NCBI RefSeq assembly: GCF_022370755.2
Contig: NZ_CP092364.2
Coordinates: 1,984,001 to 2,048,000, forward strand
DNA length: 64,000 nucleotides
Direction of reading: 5' to 3'
Source of the DNA: Mycolicibacterium goodii
Lineage (GTDB): Bacteria > Actinomycetota > Actinomycetes > Mycobacteriales > Mycobacteriaceae
The position numbers were made by a program, and so were the translations under genes. The stretch's first letter is position 1; each line of letters opens with the position of its first letter. Under the pieces are notes generated by a model. It had not been told where the DNA came from. It worked only from the letters and a program-made list of their open reading frames with translations, and did not search any database. Positions 26,637-35,931 of this stretch are shown here, piece after piece.

Positions 26637-28025
26637 GTGACTGAAACCGTGACGGCCGAGGCCGCAGGAACCTGGCGAGACCTTCTGGGTCGGCGACATC
26701 TCGGGGCGTCGACCGTGCTCGCCGGTGGTGTGCTGCTGTACGCCACCAACCAGTTCTTGACCATCAGTTTGCTGCCGAGCGCGGTGGCCGACATCGGTGG
26801 TCAACGGTTCTACGCGTGGGTGACGACGGTGTATCTCGTCGCCTCCGTTGTCGCCGCGACGACGGTGCACTCGGTGTTGATGCGACTCGGCCCCCGGGTG
26901 GCATATCTGATGGCGCTCACGGTATTCGGTGCGGGCAGCCTCGGATGTGCGCTGGCGCCCAACATGCAACTGCTGCTCGCCGGACGGCTCGTCCAAGGTT
27001 TCGCGGGTGGCCTGCTCGCCGGGCTCGGGTACGCCGTCATCAACACGGCATTGCCGAACATGTTGTGGACCAAGGCATCCGCGTTGGTCTCTGCGATGTG
27101 GGGTGTCGGCACCATTGTCGGCCCGGCCTCAGGTGGTCTGTTCGCGCAATACGGATCGTGGCGGTGGGCGTTCGGTGTGCTGGTGATCCTCACCGCGGCC
27201 ATGGCTGTGCTGGTTCCGATCGCGTTGCCCGCGCGGGGGAGCGATACCGCTGCGCCGCCGGGGATTCCGGTGTGGTCGCTCGGCCTGCTCGGCTCCGCCG
27301 CCATGGCGGTGAGTGTCGCGGGCATCCCGCACGATCTGCGCGTCACGGCCGCGATGCTGCTGCTCGGTGTGGCCCTCGTGGTGGCGTTCATCGTCGTCGA
27401 CCGGCGCGTACGGGCATCGGTCCTGCCGCCCAGCGCCTTTGGCCCCGGCCCGCTCAAATGGATCTACGTGACCCTTGGTGTGCTGATGGCCGCGACGATG
27501 GTCGACATGTACGTGCCGCTGTTCGGGCAGCGGTTGGCGCACATGACGCCGGTGGTGGCCGGCTTCTTCGGGGCGGTGCTGTCGGTCGGGTGGACGATAG
27601 GTGAGATCGCCAGCGCCTCAGCGCAGAACCGTAGGGTGATCGGTCGCACGGTCGCCGTCGCGCCGTTGGTGATGGCGCTCGGTCTGGTGATGGGCGCCGT
27701 GCTGGTTGGTACCGGCATGCCGGTCTGGCTGGTGGTCTTGTGGGCGGTGGCCCTGTTGGTCACCGGTGCAGGCATCGGCATCGCCTGGCCGCACCTGTCT
27801 GCGTGGGCGATGAGCAGTGTCGACGATCCCGCCGAAGGGCCCGCTGCCGCCGCCGCCATCAACACCGTGCAGTTGATATGCGGTGCCTTCGGCGCCGGAT
27901 TGGCCGGTGTGGTGGTCAATCTCGTCAACATCGGCAACCCCTCGGCCGCCACCTGGTTGTTCGCGGCTTTCGCGGCACTTGCCGCGGCCGGCGCCCTTGC
28001 CGCGGTGCGTGCGGTGCGGCGGTAG
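26637..28025 (+). CDS. MFS transporter (drug efflux type)
   Basis: A 462-residue major facilitator protein with about 14 hydrophobic segments. Conserved parts are the RLVQGFAGGLLAGLGYAVIN region of helix 4-5 (motif C-like AMWGVGTIVGPASGG) typical of DHA2-type efflux pumps. It corresponds by position to Rv1634. It begins with GTG, and TAGCGT (26625-26630) lies 6 nt upstream, so it is probably leaderless and has its own promoter 45 nt after uvrB. The substrate is unknown. Confidence 0.87.
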   Translation: MTETVTAEAAGTWRDLLGRRHLGASTVLAGGVLLYATNQFLTISLLPSAVADIGGQRFYAWVTTVYLVASVVAATTVHSVLMRLGPRVAYLMALTVFGAGSLGCALAPNMQLLLAGRLVQGFAGGLLAGLGYAVINTALPNMLWTKASALVSAMWGVGTIVGPASGGLFAQYGSWRWAFGVLVILTAAMAVLVPIALPARGSDTAAPPGIPVWSLGLLGSAAMAVSVAGIPHDLRVTAAMLLLGVALVVAFIVVDRRVRASVLPPSAFGPGPLKWIYVTLGVLMAATMVDMYVPLFGQRLAHMTPVVAGFFGAVLSVGWTIGEIASASAQNRRVIGRTVAVAPLVMALGLVMGAVLVGTGMPVWLVVLWAVALLVTGAGIGIAWPHLSAWAMSSVDDPAEGPAAAAAINTVQLICGAFGAGLAGVVVNLVNIGNPSAATWLFAAFAALAAAGALAAVRAVRR

Positions 28026-28069
28026 GTGCCCCGCCCCCGCCCGCCCCGTGGGTGGGTTTCTTCGCACCG

Positions 28070-28146
28070 CGAGCGTGCGCGTCTGCACCCCGACACGCCG
28101 CATGTTGTCAGCAGTCGGCGCACGCTCGGCGCCGGCGAGCGTGCGC
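28070..28146. repeat. REP-like element with three copies of an 11-mer
   Basis: CGAGCGTGCGC occurs at 28070-28080 and 28136-28146, and its exact reverse complement at 28118-28128. The inverted pair can fold into a stem. It fills the roughly 200 nt gap between the MFS gene and tRNA-Cys, where no gene is seen. Confidence 0.65.
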
Positions 28147-28224
28147 TTTCGCCAGCGCCAGATGCAATCACCGTGATCCAAACGGTGGAGTGTCTCCATG
28201 TGCACTGGCATCGTGGTCCACGAT

Positions 28225-28295
28225 GCGGGTGTGGCTGAGTGGCTAGGCACCGGCCTGCAAAGCCGTTTACACGGGTTCGAATCCCGTCACTCGCT
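28225..28295 (+). tRNA. tRNA-Cys (GCA)
   Basis: A 71 nt cloverleaf. The acceptor arms GCGGGTG and CACTCGC pair in all seven positions (one G-U). The anticodon loop is CTGCAAA with anticodon GCA, closed by CGGC/GCCG. The T arm is ACGGG-TTCGAAT-CCCGT. The discriminator is T(U) and the CCA end is not encoded. A hairpin terminator follows 8 nt later. Confidence 0.93.
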
Positions 28296-28303
28296 CGAGG
28301 CGC

Positions 28304-28338
28304 AACGCCCTCCTGCGGCACAGCCGCAGGAGGGCGTT
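28304..28338 (+). terminator. terminator of tRNA-Cys
   Basis: A perfect 16 bp stem (AACGCCCTCCTGCGGC with its complement) and a 3 nt loop directly after the tRNA. The tail CGTCGTTC is only weakly U-rich. Confidence 0.8.
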
Positions 28339-28428
28339 CGTCGTTCAGGATCTCGCTGGGCTCGTCGAGTTCGAGCCGAGGAAGGACCCCGCCGCGAACC
28401 GCGCCGACATGACCCGAATAATGCTGCC

Positions 28429-29292
28429 GTGCCCCTGCCGCAAATTGCTGACGTCCTGGCGACGCTCGACATCACCGACTGCGGTCACGACATGTTCGTC
28501 GCGACGCAGATCGACAACGACCAGCACCACATCATCGGTGGCCACATCGCTGCCCAGGCGCTGATGGCGGCGAGCCGCACTACGGCAGGACGCGTTCCCA
28601 ACAGCCTGCACGTCTACCTGCTGCGGGCCGGCGATGCCCGGTACCCGGTCGAGATGCAGGTGGTGAACATGCGCGACGGCGGGATGCTGTCGACGCGCCG
28701 CGTGACCGCCCGGCAAGGCGACGAGGTGCTGTTGGAGGCGCTGGTGTCGCTCAGTGACCGGGCGGACACGGTCGACTACCACCAGAGCATGCCCGACGTC
28801 CCCGCACCCGAGGATCTGCCGCCGGTCCATGAACTGCTCGGTGAGTACGCCGACGAACTCGACGGGTTCTGGGTGAAACCTCAGTGGATCGAGCGGCGGT
28901 ACGTCGATGCGCCGCCGCGTTTGGCGCTCGATCAACCCGAACCGCCGGCGCGTACCAGGATGTGGTGGCGCCCAGTGGAATCGATTCCCGACGATCCGGT
29001 GCTCAACTGCTGCCTGCTCACGTACGCGTCGGGTACGTCGTTGCTGGAGACCACGGTGACGATGCGACGGACGACGCAGGTTTCGGACTTCTCGGCGTTG
29101 ATCGACCACACGGTGTGGTTCCAGCGGCCCGCGGATCTGTCGGATTGGGTATTGTCAGACCAGGTGTCGCCCAGCGGTATTCACGGACGTGGCCTGGCGT
29201 CGGGAACGATGTACAACCGGTCCGGTGAACTCGTGTGCACGGCGACGCAGGAGATCTACTTCGGTCGCGGGTCCCACAACGGCCGCGGCTGA
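28429..29292 (+). CDS. acyl-CoA thioesterase II (TesB-like)
   Basis: A 287-residue double-hotdog thioesterase that hydrolyses acyl-CoA to free acid and CoA. The N-terminal half has IGGHIAAQALMAASRT and HVYLLRAGDARYPVEM; the C-terminal half ends DHTVWFQRP...GIHGRGLASGTMYNRSGELV, the usual TesB hotdog with the catalytic Asp region. The start was set at GTG 28429, where homology begins; an open frame upstream runs through the tRNA and its terminator and is not coding. Confidence 0.9.
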   Translation: MPLPQIADVLATLDITDCGHDMFVATQIDNDQHHIIGGHIAAQALMAASRTTAGRVPNSLHVYLLRAGDARYPVEMQVVNMRDGGMLSTRRVTARQGDEVLLEALVSLSDRADTVDYHQSMPDVPAPEDLPPVHELLGEYADELDGFWVKPQWIERRYVDAPPRLALDQPEPPARTRMWWRPVESIPDDPVLNCCLLTYASGTSLLETTVTMRRTTQVSDFSALIDHTVWFQRPADLSDWVLSDQVSPSGIHGRGLASGTMYNRSGELVCTATQEIYFGRGSHNGRG

Positions 29293-29647
29293 GGAGTTCG
29301 ACCGAAACCGTGTGAACCGCACCATAACACGGAGACGGCCGGCCGAGCGGCCGAAAAGTGGCGATCCGCCGACGGTTTGGGTCCTCATCACGCGGAATCC
29401 GATGAGGTCGATCACGCGGACGCGGTCGACGGGAACCCGGCGACTTCGCAGTCCGCAGCGTCACCTGCGTCACGGTGTGCCCTGATTTGCGTGTCCGGCG
29501 GTTAACATCGGGGCCAACAGACGTCACGTGGTATGAACCGCGCTTGGTTTGCCTGCTGGGCGTGTGGGTGTCGTGATTCGCGCCCCGGCTCAGCTGGTAC
29601 CGGTTACTGTCTCGGGTGGCGTTGCAACTGACAGTGGGAGGGTATGG
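29293..29647. other. intergenic region before the stress-protein gene
   Basis: No gene is seen in these 355 nt. They hold a GC-rich inverted repeat around CGGCCGGCCGAGCGGCCG and several AT-richer words such as GTTAACAT that could be promoter parts. A GGGAGGG ribosome binding site lies at the right-hand end. A clear -35/-10 pair was not identified. Confidence 0.5.
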
Positions 29648-30091
29648 ATGAGCGCATATCAAACCGTGGTGGTCGGCACGGACGGATCTGATTCGTCGTT
29701 GCGTGCGGTGGACCGCGCCGGTCAGATTGCCGCCGCATCGAATGCGAAGTTGATCATCGCCACCGCCTACTTCCCGCAGAGCGAAGATTCGCGCGCGGCC
29801 GACGTGCTGAAGGACGAGGGTTACAAGATGGCGGGCAACGCGCCCATCTACGCCATCCTGCGCGAGGCCAATGACCGCGCCAAGGCGGCCGGCGCCACCG
29901 ACATCGAGGAACGCCCCGTCGTCGGCGCCCCGGTCGACGCACTGGTCGAACTCGCCGACGAGGTCAAGGCCGATCTGCTCGTGGTCGGCAACGTCGGCCT
30001 GAGCACGATCGCGGGCCGGTTGCTCGGATCGGTGCCTGCGAACGTGGCACGCCGGTCCAAGACCGACGTGCTCATCGTCCACACCAGCTAA
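29648..30091 (+). CDS. universal stress protein (Rv1636-like)
   Basis: A 147-residue single-domain universal stress protein. It has VVVGTDGSDSSLRAVDRA at the N terminus and the nucleotide-binding loop VGNVGLSTIAGRLLGSVP (GxxG-9x-GS). The M. tuberculosis homologue Rv1636 and its M. smegmatis counterpart bind cAMP. The ATG has GGGAGGG 6 nt upstream. It converges on the MBL gene with a 3 nt gap. Confidence 0.93.
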   Translation: MSAYQTVVVGTDGSDSSLRAVDRAGQIAAASNAKLIIATAYFPQSEDSRAADVLKDEGYKMAGNAPIYAILREANDRAKAAGATDIEERPVVGAPVDALVELADEVKADLLVVGNVGLSTIAGRLLGSVPANVARRSKTDVLIVHTS

Positions 30092-30094
30092 CGC

Positions 30095-30799
30095 TCACCA
30101 GCCCCGTTCACGCCACTCGGGCAGGCTCGGGCGCTCGGCGCCCAGGGTGGTGTCGTCGCCGTGCCCGGGATAGACGACCGTGCGGTCGTCGTAGACGTCG
30201 AACACCTTGGTGGTGACGTCGCTCAGCAGCTTGTCGAAGTCGCCCGGTTTCCACGTCTTGCCGACGCCGCCCGGGAACAGGCAGTCCCCGGTGAACAGAT
30301 GGGTGGGGCCGTCGGCGCCGTCGGCGCCGCGCAGGGCCAGCGCCACCGAACCGGGGGTGTGGCCCTGCAGGTGGATGACGTCGAATGTGAGCCCGCCGAC
30401 GGTGATCTTGTCGCGGTCGGCGAGAATCCGGTCCGGCTCGACCGGTAGCGCTTCGGCGTCGAGGGCGTGCGCGGCGGTCGGGGCGCCTGTGGCATCTGTC
30501 ACGGATTTCAGCGCGAGCCAGTGGTCCTGATGTTGATGGCTCGTCACGATGAGTGACACCTTCGGAGCGTGCTGTTCGACGAGTCCGATGATCACGTCGG
30601 CGTCGTTGGCCGCGTCGATCAGCAGCGTCTCGCCGGTGGATCTGCAGGTCACCAGGTAGCAGTTGTTGTCCATGGGACCCACCGAAGCCTTCACGATCGT
30701 GGCGTCGGCGAGAGTGCGACGCGCTGCCGTACCTGGCTCGACGTGTCCGGTGTAGGTGTCGTCGACCGGGATGCTGGATGGGGTCTCAGAGGGGGTCAT
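30095..30799 (-). CDS. metallo-beta-lactamase fold hydrolase (Rv1637c-like)
   Basis: A 234-residue MBL-fold protein of the glyoxalase II type. Zinc ligands are in SHQHQDHW (HxHxDH), [18 protein letters not shown] and YPGHGDDT. It probably hydrolyses a thioester such as a thiol-conjugated acyl group. The ATG at 30799 is exactly 6 nt downstream of a minus-strand TACGGT box (30806-30811), so the mRNA looks leaderless. It diverges from uvrA; the two promoters are only about 6 bp apart. Confidence 0.88.
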   Translation of the reverse strand: MTPSETPSSIPVDDTYTGHVEPGTAARRTLADATIVKASVGPMDNNCYLVTCRSTGETLLIDAANDADVIIGLVEQHAPKVSLIVTSHQHQDHWLALKSVTDATGAPTAAHALDAEALPVEPDRILADRDKITVGGLTFDVIHLQGHTPGSVALALRGADGADGPTHLFTGDCLFPGGVGKTWKPGDFDKLLSDVTTKVFDVYDDRTVVYPGHGDDTTLGAERPSLPEWRERGW

Positions 30800-30805
30800 A
30801 GCGCC

Positions 30806-30811
30806 ACCGTA
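30806..30811 (-). promoter_or_regulatory. -10 box of the MBL gene
   Basis: TACGGT read on the minus strand places the transcription start on the A of the ATG at 30799. It abuts the uvrA damage promoter, so polymerases at the two divergent promoters could interfere. Confidence 0.5.
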
Positions 30812-30817
30812 TCGGGC

Positions 30818-30840
30818 TTGTCGGTGGTGGCGCATAGCAT
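30818..30840 (+). promoter_or_regulatory. RecA-NDp/PafBC-type DNA-damage promoter of uvrA
   Basis: TTGTCGGTG (30818-30826), 8 nt, then TAGCAT (30835-30840), an exact match to TTGTCRGTG-N8-TAnnnT. The transcript would have a leader of about 75 nt before uvrA. Confidence 0.9.
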
Positions 30841-30919
30841 GGGCATGAACTGCGTCATGCGGGGTACAGAGCATGTCCGGACCGCATGTCTGGACCCTCG
30901 CCGACCAGGAAGGAAACCG

Positions 30920-33814
30920 TTGGCTGACCGTCTTGTTGTCAAGGGTGCCCGCGAGCACAACCTGCGTGGTGTCGACCTCGATCTGCCACGCGACGCCTTG
31001 ATCGTGTTCACCGGATTGTCCGGTTCCGGTAAGTCCTCGCTGGCGTTCGACACCATCTTCGCCGAGGGCCAGCGTCGCTATGTGGAGTCGCTGTCGGCGT
31101 ACGCCAGGCAGTTCCTCGGCCAGATGGACAAACCGGACGTCGACTTCATCGAGGGTCTGTCGCCCGCGGTGTCGATCGACCAGAAGTCCACCAACCGCAA
31201 CCCGCGGTCGACGGTCGGCACCATCACCGAGGTCTACGACTACCTGCGTCTGCTGTACGCCCGCGCCGGCACGCCGCACTGTCCGGTCTGCGGTGAACGC
31301 ATCGCGCGGCAGACACCGCAGCAGATCGTCGACCAGGTGCTCGCGATGGACGAGGGGCTGCGGTTCCAGGTGCTCGCACCCGTCGTGCGCACGCGCAAGG
31401 GTGAGTTCGTCGACCTGTTCGAGAAGCTCAACAGCCAGGGCTACAGCCGTGTCCGGGTGGACGGTGTGGTGTATCCGCTGACCGACCCGCCGAAGCTCAA
31501 GAAGCAGGAGAAGCACGACATCGAGGTGGTCGTCGACCGGTTGACGGTCAAGGCCTCCGCCAAGCAGCGGCTCACCGATTCGATCGAAACCGCGCTGAAC
31601 CTCGCCGACGGCATCGTGGTGCTGGAGTTCGTCGACCGCGAGGACGACCACCCGCACCGTGAGCAGCGGTTCTCCGAGAAACTGGCGTGCCCCAACGGTC
31701 ACCCGCTCGCGGTCGACGACCTCGAACCCCGCTCGTTCTCGTTCAACTCGCCGTACGGCGCGTGCCCCGAGTGCACGGGGCTGGGCATCCGCAAGGAGGT
31801 CGATCCGGATCTCGTGGTGCCCGACCCCGAACTGACGCTCGCCGAGGGCGCCGTCGCGCCGTGGTCGGTGGGTCAGAGCGCGGAGTACTTCACGCGCATG
31901 CTGGCGGGTCTCGGGGAGGAGATGGGCTTCGACGTCAACACGCCGTGGAAGAAGCTGCCCGCCAAGGCGCGCAGGGCGATCCTCGAGGGCTGCGACCACC
32001 AGGTGCACGTGCGGTACAAGAACCGCTACGGCCGCACGCGGTCGTACTACGCCGACTTCGAAGGCGTCATGGCCTTCCTGCAGCGCCGCATGGAGCAGAC
32101 CGACTCCGAGCAGATGAAGGAGCGGTATGAGGGCTTCATGCGCGACATCCCGTGCCCGGAGTGCAACGGCACGCGCCTCAAGCCCGAAATCCTCGCTGTC
32201 ACGCTGTCGGCGGGCGAGTACGGCGCGAAGTCCATCGCTGAGGTGGCCGAACTGTCGATCGCCGATTGTGCGGACTTCCTGAACTCGTTGACGCTGGGTC
32301 CGCGCGAGCAGGCCATCGCCGGACAGGTCCTCAAGGAGATCCAGTCGCGGCTGGGCTTTTTGCTCGACGTGGGTCTGGACTACCTGTCGCTGTCGCGCGC
32401 CGCGGCGACGCTCTCCGGCGGTGAGGCCCAACGCATCCGGCTTGCCACACAGATCGGTTCCGGTCTCGTCGGCGTGCTCTACGTGCTCGACGAACCCTCG
32501 ATCGGTCTGCACCAGCGCGACAACCGCAGGCTCATCGACACCCTGGTGCGGCTTCGCGACCTCGGCAACACGCTGATCGTCGTCGAGCACGACCTCGACA
32601 CCATTGCGCACGCCGACTGGATCGTCGACATCGGCCCGGCCGCAGGCGAGCACGGCGGCCAGATCGTGCACAGCGGCACCTACGAGGACCTGCTGCGCAA
32701 TCCCGAATCGCTCACGGGCGCTTATCTGTCCGGCAAGGAGAGCATCGAGGTTCCGGCGATCCGCCGACCCGTCGACAAGAAGCGGCAGATCACCGTGGTC
32801 GGCGCACGCGAGAACAACCTCAAGGAGATCGACGTCTCGTTCCCGCTCGGGGTGCTGACTTCGGTCACCGGCGTCTCGGGTTCGGGCAAGTCGACGATGG
32901 TCAACGACATCCTGGCCACGGTGCTCGCCAACAAGCTCAACGGCGCCCGCCTGGTACCGGGGCGTCACACACGCGTCAACGGGCTTGATCAGCTCGACAA
33001 ATTGGTGCGCGTGGACCAGTCACCGATCGGGCGTACCCCGCGCTCCAACCCGGCGACCTACACCGGCGTGTTCGACAAGATCCGGTCGCTGTTCGCGGCG
33101 ACCACCGAGGCGAAGGTGCGCGGGTACCAGCCGGGCCGGTTCTCGTTCAACGTCAAGGGCGGCCGGTGCGAGGCCTGCTCGGGTGACGGCACCATCAAGA
33201 TCGAGATGAACTTCCTGCCGGACGTCTACGTCCCCTGCGAGGTGTGCCACGGCGCCCGCTACAACCGCGAGACGCTCGAGGTGCACTACAAGGGGAAGAC
33301 CATCTCCGAGGTGCTCGACATGTCGATCGAGGAGGCGACGGCGTTCTTCGAGCCGATCAGCTCGATCCACCGGTACCTCAAGACGCTCGTTGACGTCGGG
33401 CTCGGGTATGTCCGGCTGGGACAGCCTGCGCCGACGCTGTCCGGCGGTGAGGCGCAGCGCGTCAAGCTCGCCGCCGAACTGCAGAAGCGCTCGACCGGTC
33501 GCACCATCTACATCCTCGACGAGCCCACCACGGGTCTGCACTTCGAGGACATCCGCAAGCTGCTCAAGGTGATCAACGGCCTTGTCGACAAGGGCAATAC
33601 GGTCATCGTCATCGAGCACAACCTGGATGTCATCAAGACCTCGGACTGGATCATCGACATGGGTCCCGAGGGCGGCGCCGGTGGCGGCACCGTCGTCGCA
33701 GCCGGTACCCCCGAAGACGTCGCGGCCAGCCCGGACAGCTACACCGGCAAGTTCCTGGCCGAGCTGCTCGACGTGCCGAGCCCGAAGCGCAAGCGACGCA
33801 AGGTCAGCGCATAA
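30920..33814 (+). CDS. uvrA: UvrABC excinuclease subunit A
   Basis: UvrA (964 residues) is the damage-recognition ATPase of nucleotide excision repair. Two ABC modules are visible: Walker [11 protein letters not shown] and signature [11 protein letters not shown] in the first, [10 protein letters not shown] and [11 protein letters not shown] in the second. Zinc-binding Cys pairs are CPVC, CPEC twice, and the CEAC...CEVC module before the second half. The TTG start follows AGGAAGGA; the frame is open further upstream but that part overlaps the promoter. It converges on an AlkZ-like gene 12 nt away. Confidence 0.98.
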   Translation: MADRLVVKGAREHNLRGVDLDLPRDALIVFTGLSGSGKSSLAFDTIFAEGQRRYVESLSAYARQFLGQMDKPDVDFIEGLSPAVSIDQKSTNRNPRSTVGTITEVYDYLRLLYARAGTPHCPVCGERIARQTPQQIVDQVLAMDEGLRFQVLAPVVRTRKGEFVDLFEKLNSQGYSRVRVDGVVYPLTDPPKLKKQEKHDIEVVVDRLTVKASAKQRLTDSIETALNLADGIVVLEFVDREDDHPHREQRFSEKLACPNGHPLAVDDLEPRSFSFNSPYGACPECTGLGIRKEVDPDLVVPDPELTLAEGAVAPWSVGQSAEYFTRMLAGLGEEMGFDVNTPWKKLPAKARRAILEGCDHQVHVRYKNRYGRTRSYYADFEGVMAFLQRRMEQTDSEQMKERYEGFMRDIPCPECNGTRLKPEILAVTLSAGEYGAKSIAEVAELSIADCADFLNSLTLGPREQAIAGQVLKEIQSRLGFLLDVGLDYLSLSRAAATLSGGEAQRIRLATQIGSGLVGVLYVLDEPSIGLHQRDNRRLIDTLVRLRDLGNTLIVVEHDLDTIAHADWIVDIGPAAGEHGGQIVHSGTYEDLLRNPESLTGAYLSGKESIEVPAIRRPVDKKRQITVVGARENNLKEIDVSFPLGVLTSVTGVSGSGKSTMVNDILATVLANKLNGARLVPGRHTRVNGLDQLDKLVRVDQSPIGRTPRSNPATYTGVFDKIRSLFAATTEAKVRGYQPGRFSFNVKGGRCEACSGDGTIKIEMNFLPDVYVPCEVCHGARYNRETLEVHYKGKTISEVLDMSIEEATAFFEPISSIHRYLKTLVDVGLGYVRLGQPAPTLSGGEAQRVKLAAELQKRSTGRTIYILDEPTTGLHFEDIRKLLKVINGLVDKGNTVIVIEHNLDVIKTSDWIIDMGPEGGAGGGTVVAAGTPEDVAASPDSYTGKFLAELLDVPSPKRKRRKVSA

Positions 33815-33826
33815 CCGGGTTTCCGG

Positions 33827-34999
33827 TCAGCCCTTCGACAGCGGCGCCGGGAACCTCGGTTTGACCTGCACCTCGGACAGCCATTCGGTGAGCTCATCTG
33901 CTTTGCGCTGCAGTGCTTTCCGGGCGGCGGCCGTCACATCGGTGGCCAACCGCACCTGCACCCGGCCATCGCTGTCATGCGCCCAACTGCCGACGACGCG
34001 GCCATCGGCCCACGCCGTGGGCCCGGCGTTGCCGTTACGGTCGAACACCTGATGCCGAAGCCCCTCGAGGTACCACTCGCGGTCGAACCAGCCCATGGTC
34101 GTGACATCCAGGCCCGGGAGCAGCGCCACCCACCGCCCGGGTTCCGGCTCGGGATCCAGGTCCTCAGGCAGTACGTAGCCGGGGCCGTCGGAACCCTCCA
34201 CCTCGACCTGCACGGCGCCGATGTCGCGCAGTGCCTGCCTGGCCCAGGTCAACGTGTGGCCGAACCACCACTTCACGTCGGCCACGGTCGCTGGACCGAA
34301 CACCGCGAGCCAGCGGCGCACCAGTTCGGCGCGGGCATCGTCGGCCGGGGCGGGAACATACATCGAGCCCAGCCAGTCGGCCGTGGTCGCCCACCGCGGC
34401 CTTGACACCGTCCACGAGCCCTCGTTGGGACCGCGCATGATCTCGCCGTGTACGCCGAGAACCGTCAAAACCCGTGGCGCCAAGGGTGTCTCGCCGCCCC
34501 AGCTCTTGCCGGGAGCGGGGTCGTGACTGCCCGCCAGTTCGGGCAGTGCAGCTCGTAACTGCCTGGCGCTGGTCGGGCCGTGCTCCTCGAGGTGGCGCAG
34601 CACCGCCGCGCGGGCGACCTTCACCCAGGTTTCGCCGTCCGGCGCCAATCCGGCCTTCTGAGCATCCGCGACCAGCTTGCGTAATTCGTTGGCGGCCACG
34701 CGGTCGCTGGCCCCGGACTGGATGTGCGGCAGGTCCCCGACACTGACCAGCCACAGGGTGCGGCGCATCGCGAGGTGTTTGACGACGGTGCGACGCTCAT
34801 AGAGCCCGGTGTCCAGATCGGCGACCGTGAATCCCGGAAGCCGTGCCCACAGCGACAGATACGGTGTCGCCGGGTCGGTGGCGTGCAGGCCCACGAAGCC
34901 GCGGACGGTGCCCTCGAGAGATTCGGCGGGGTGGTCGGGGCTCAGGAAGTGCCGTCGCGCAAGCCGTGCCCGACGCTCCGCGATCGTGAAAACCCGCAT
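33827..34999 (-). CDS. winged-helix (HTH_42) AlkZ/YcaQ-like protein
   Basis: A 390-residue protein of the winged-helix superfamily that includes the DNA glycosylases AlkZ and YcaQ/AlkX, which release bulky or crosslinked bases. Typical blocks are LEGTVRGFVGLHATDP, TLWLVSVGDLP, WVALLPGLDVTTMGW and the C-terminal DGRVVGSWAHDSDGRV. Glycosylase members carry Gln-x-Gln or Gln-x-Asp at the GLHATDP position; here it is His39-Ala-Thr41, so glycosylase activity is uncertain. It is 3 nt downstream of a small gene and faces uvrA. Confidence 0.8.
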   Translation of the reverse strand: MRVFTIAERRARLARRHFLSPDHPAESLEGTVRGFVGLHATDPATPYLSLWARLPGFTVADLDTGLYERRTVVKHLAMRRTLWLVSVGDLPHIQSGASDRVAANELRKLVADAQKAGLAPDGETWVKVARAAVLRHLEEHGPTSARQLRAALPELAGSHDPAPGKSWGGETPLAPRVLTVLGVHGEIMRGPNEGSWTVSRPRWATTADWLGSMYVPAPADDARAELVRRWLAVFGPATVADVKWWFGHTLTWARQALRDIGAVQVEVEGSDGPGYVLPEDLDPEPEPGRWVALLPGLDVTTMGWFDREWYLEGLRHQVFDRNGNAGPTAWADGRVVGSWAHDSDGRVQVRLATDVTAAARKALQRKADELTEWLSEVQVKPRFPAPLSKG

Positions 35000-35002
35000 C
35001 TC

Positions 35003-35251
35003 TCAGTGCTTCTCGTCCTCTTGCATCGACTTGCGGATCTGCTCGAGACGTTCGGCTGCCGCACGTTGACGTTCCTCGTACTGTTCTTGTGCGTGTCGCC
35101 CCTCGGGAGTCTCGGCGGCGAGCTCCGATGAGCCGATCGCGGTACCGAAGCGGGTCTCGATCTTCTCCCGCACCGCATCGAAGGTCGGTACGCCGGACTC
35201 GGTGTAGCCGGTCTCCTCAGGTGCCGGGCCGGGCTCGGGCTGATCGCTCAT
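35003..35251 (-). CDS. small acidic protein of unknown function
   Basis: An 82-residue protein, soluble and rich in Glu/Gln/Arg. It has a Pro/Glu-rich N terminus, a central VPTFDAVREKIETRFGTAIG stretch that could be a short folded helix pair, and a C-terminal amphipathic helix (EQYEERQRAAAERLEQIRKS) that could form a coiled coil. It is the first gene of a two-gene operon with the AlkZ-like protein. No family is recognised. Confidence 0.7.
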   Translation of the reverse strand: MSDQPEPGPAPEETGYTESGVPTFDAVREKIETRFGTAIGSSELAAETPEGRHAQEQYEERQRAAAERLEQIRKSMQEDEKH

Positions 35252-35385
35252 GGGCCCACGGTACCTGTCTCAACCCGGCGCGACCTGCACCAACCGACAT
35301 TTCTTGGGATCGGTAGCACGCCACCGGACATTGACTTGAGACACGACGGAGCCATCGGGGCGACGCGGAAGGTAAGGGGACCAAC

Positions 35386-35862
35386 ATGAATCGAGTGATC
35401 GCTGGAGCCATGGGACTGCTCGCGGCAGGCACCATCCTGGTCGGCTGCTCGGACGACAAGCCACAGGCGGCACCGAGTCCGGCGGCCGCGGACGTGAAGA
35501 CCGGCGGGAACACCCAGGTCAAGGTCGACGGCAAGGATCTACCCGGGCTCGACCTGAACTCGGTGACGTGCGTCAAGCAGGGCGGGCGCGTCAACGTGGC
35601 CAGCGCCGCGATCGGCGGGCAACAGGGTCTCGGTGTGGTGATGACCGACGAGGCCAGCCCCAAGGTCGAATCGCTGGGTCTGGTCTACGAGGGCAGCGCG
35701 CTCGCGGTCAGCGAGAACATGGGCGTCAAGGTCGGTTCGGCCAAGGTCGAGGTCGACGGCGACACCTACACGATCACGGGTGAGGCCTCCGGGGCTGACC
35801 TGAACAACCCGATGGCCGGGATGATCACCAAGCCGTTCGCCATCACGGTGAGCTGCAGCTGA
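35386..35862 (+). CDS. LpqH-family lipoprotein (19 kDa antigen type)
   Basis: A 158-residue exported lipoprotein. The signal peptide ends in a lipobox LVGC, so Cys21 would be lipidated and the mature protein anchored on the outer face of the membrane. After a Pro/Ala linker the domain (TQVKVDGKDLPGLDLNSVTC ... AITVSCS) matches LpqH-type antigens, with two Cys likely paired. AAGGGGA precedes the ATG. A hairpin terminator follows. Confidence 0.87.
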   Translation: MNRVIAGAMGLLAAGTILVGCSDDKPQAAPSPAAADVKTGGNTQVKVDGKDLPGLDLNSVTCVKQGGRVNVASAAIGGQQGLGVVMTDEASPKVESLGLVYEGSALAVSENMGVKVGSAKVEVDGDTYTITGEASGADLNNPMAGMITKPFAITVSCS

Positions 35863-35872
35863 TCCATCCCGG

Positions 35873-35914
35873 GCGGCGGGCGTGCCGAGGGCATACCTCT
35901 GGCGCGCCCGCCGC
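35873..35914 (+). terminator. terminator after the lipoprotein gene
   Basis: Arms GCGGCGGGCGTGCC and GGCGCGCCCGCCGC pair over 14 positions with one G-U, enclosing a 14 nt loop, followed by TTTCCT. It separates the lipoprotein gene from the TPR/CHAT block. Confidence 0.65.
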
Positions 35915-35919
35915 TTTCC

Positions 35920-35925
35920 TATGAT
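35920..35925 (+). promoter_or_regulatory. -10 box of the TPR/CHAT operon
   Basis: TATGAT, 6 nt upstream of the GTG start at 35932, places the transcription start on the start codon (leaderless). Confidence 0.5.
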
Positions 35926-35931
35926 GCGAAC

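Noticed and set aside
28198..28428. Upstream extension of the thioesterase frame
   Set aside because: It runs through tRNA-Cys and its terminator; thioesterase homology begins at 28429 onward.
30569..30919. Upstream extension of the uvrA frame
   Set aside because: It covers the damage promoter and the start of the divergent gene; the UvrA N terminus fits the TTG with AGGAAGGA.
30800..32968. Long open frame antisense to uvrA, continuous with the MBL gene
   Set aside because: Only the last 234 codons (30095-30799) form a real protein with MBL motifs; the rest is the shadow of uvrA and lies upstream of the leaderless MBL start.
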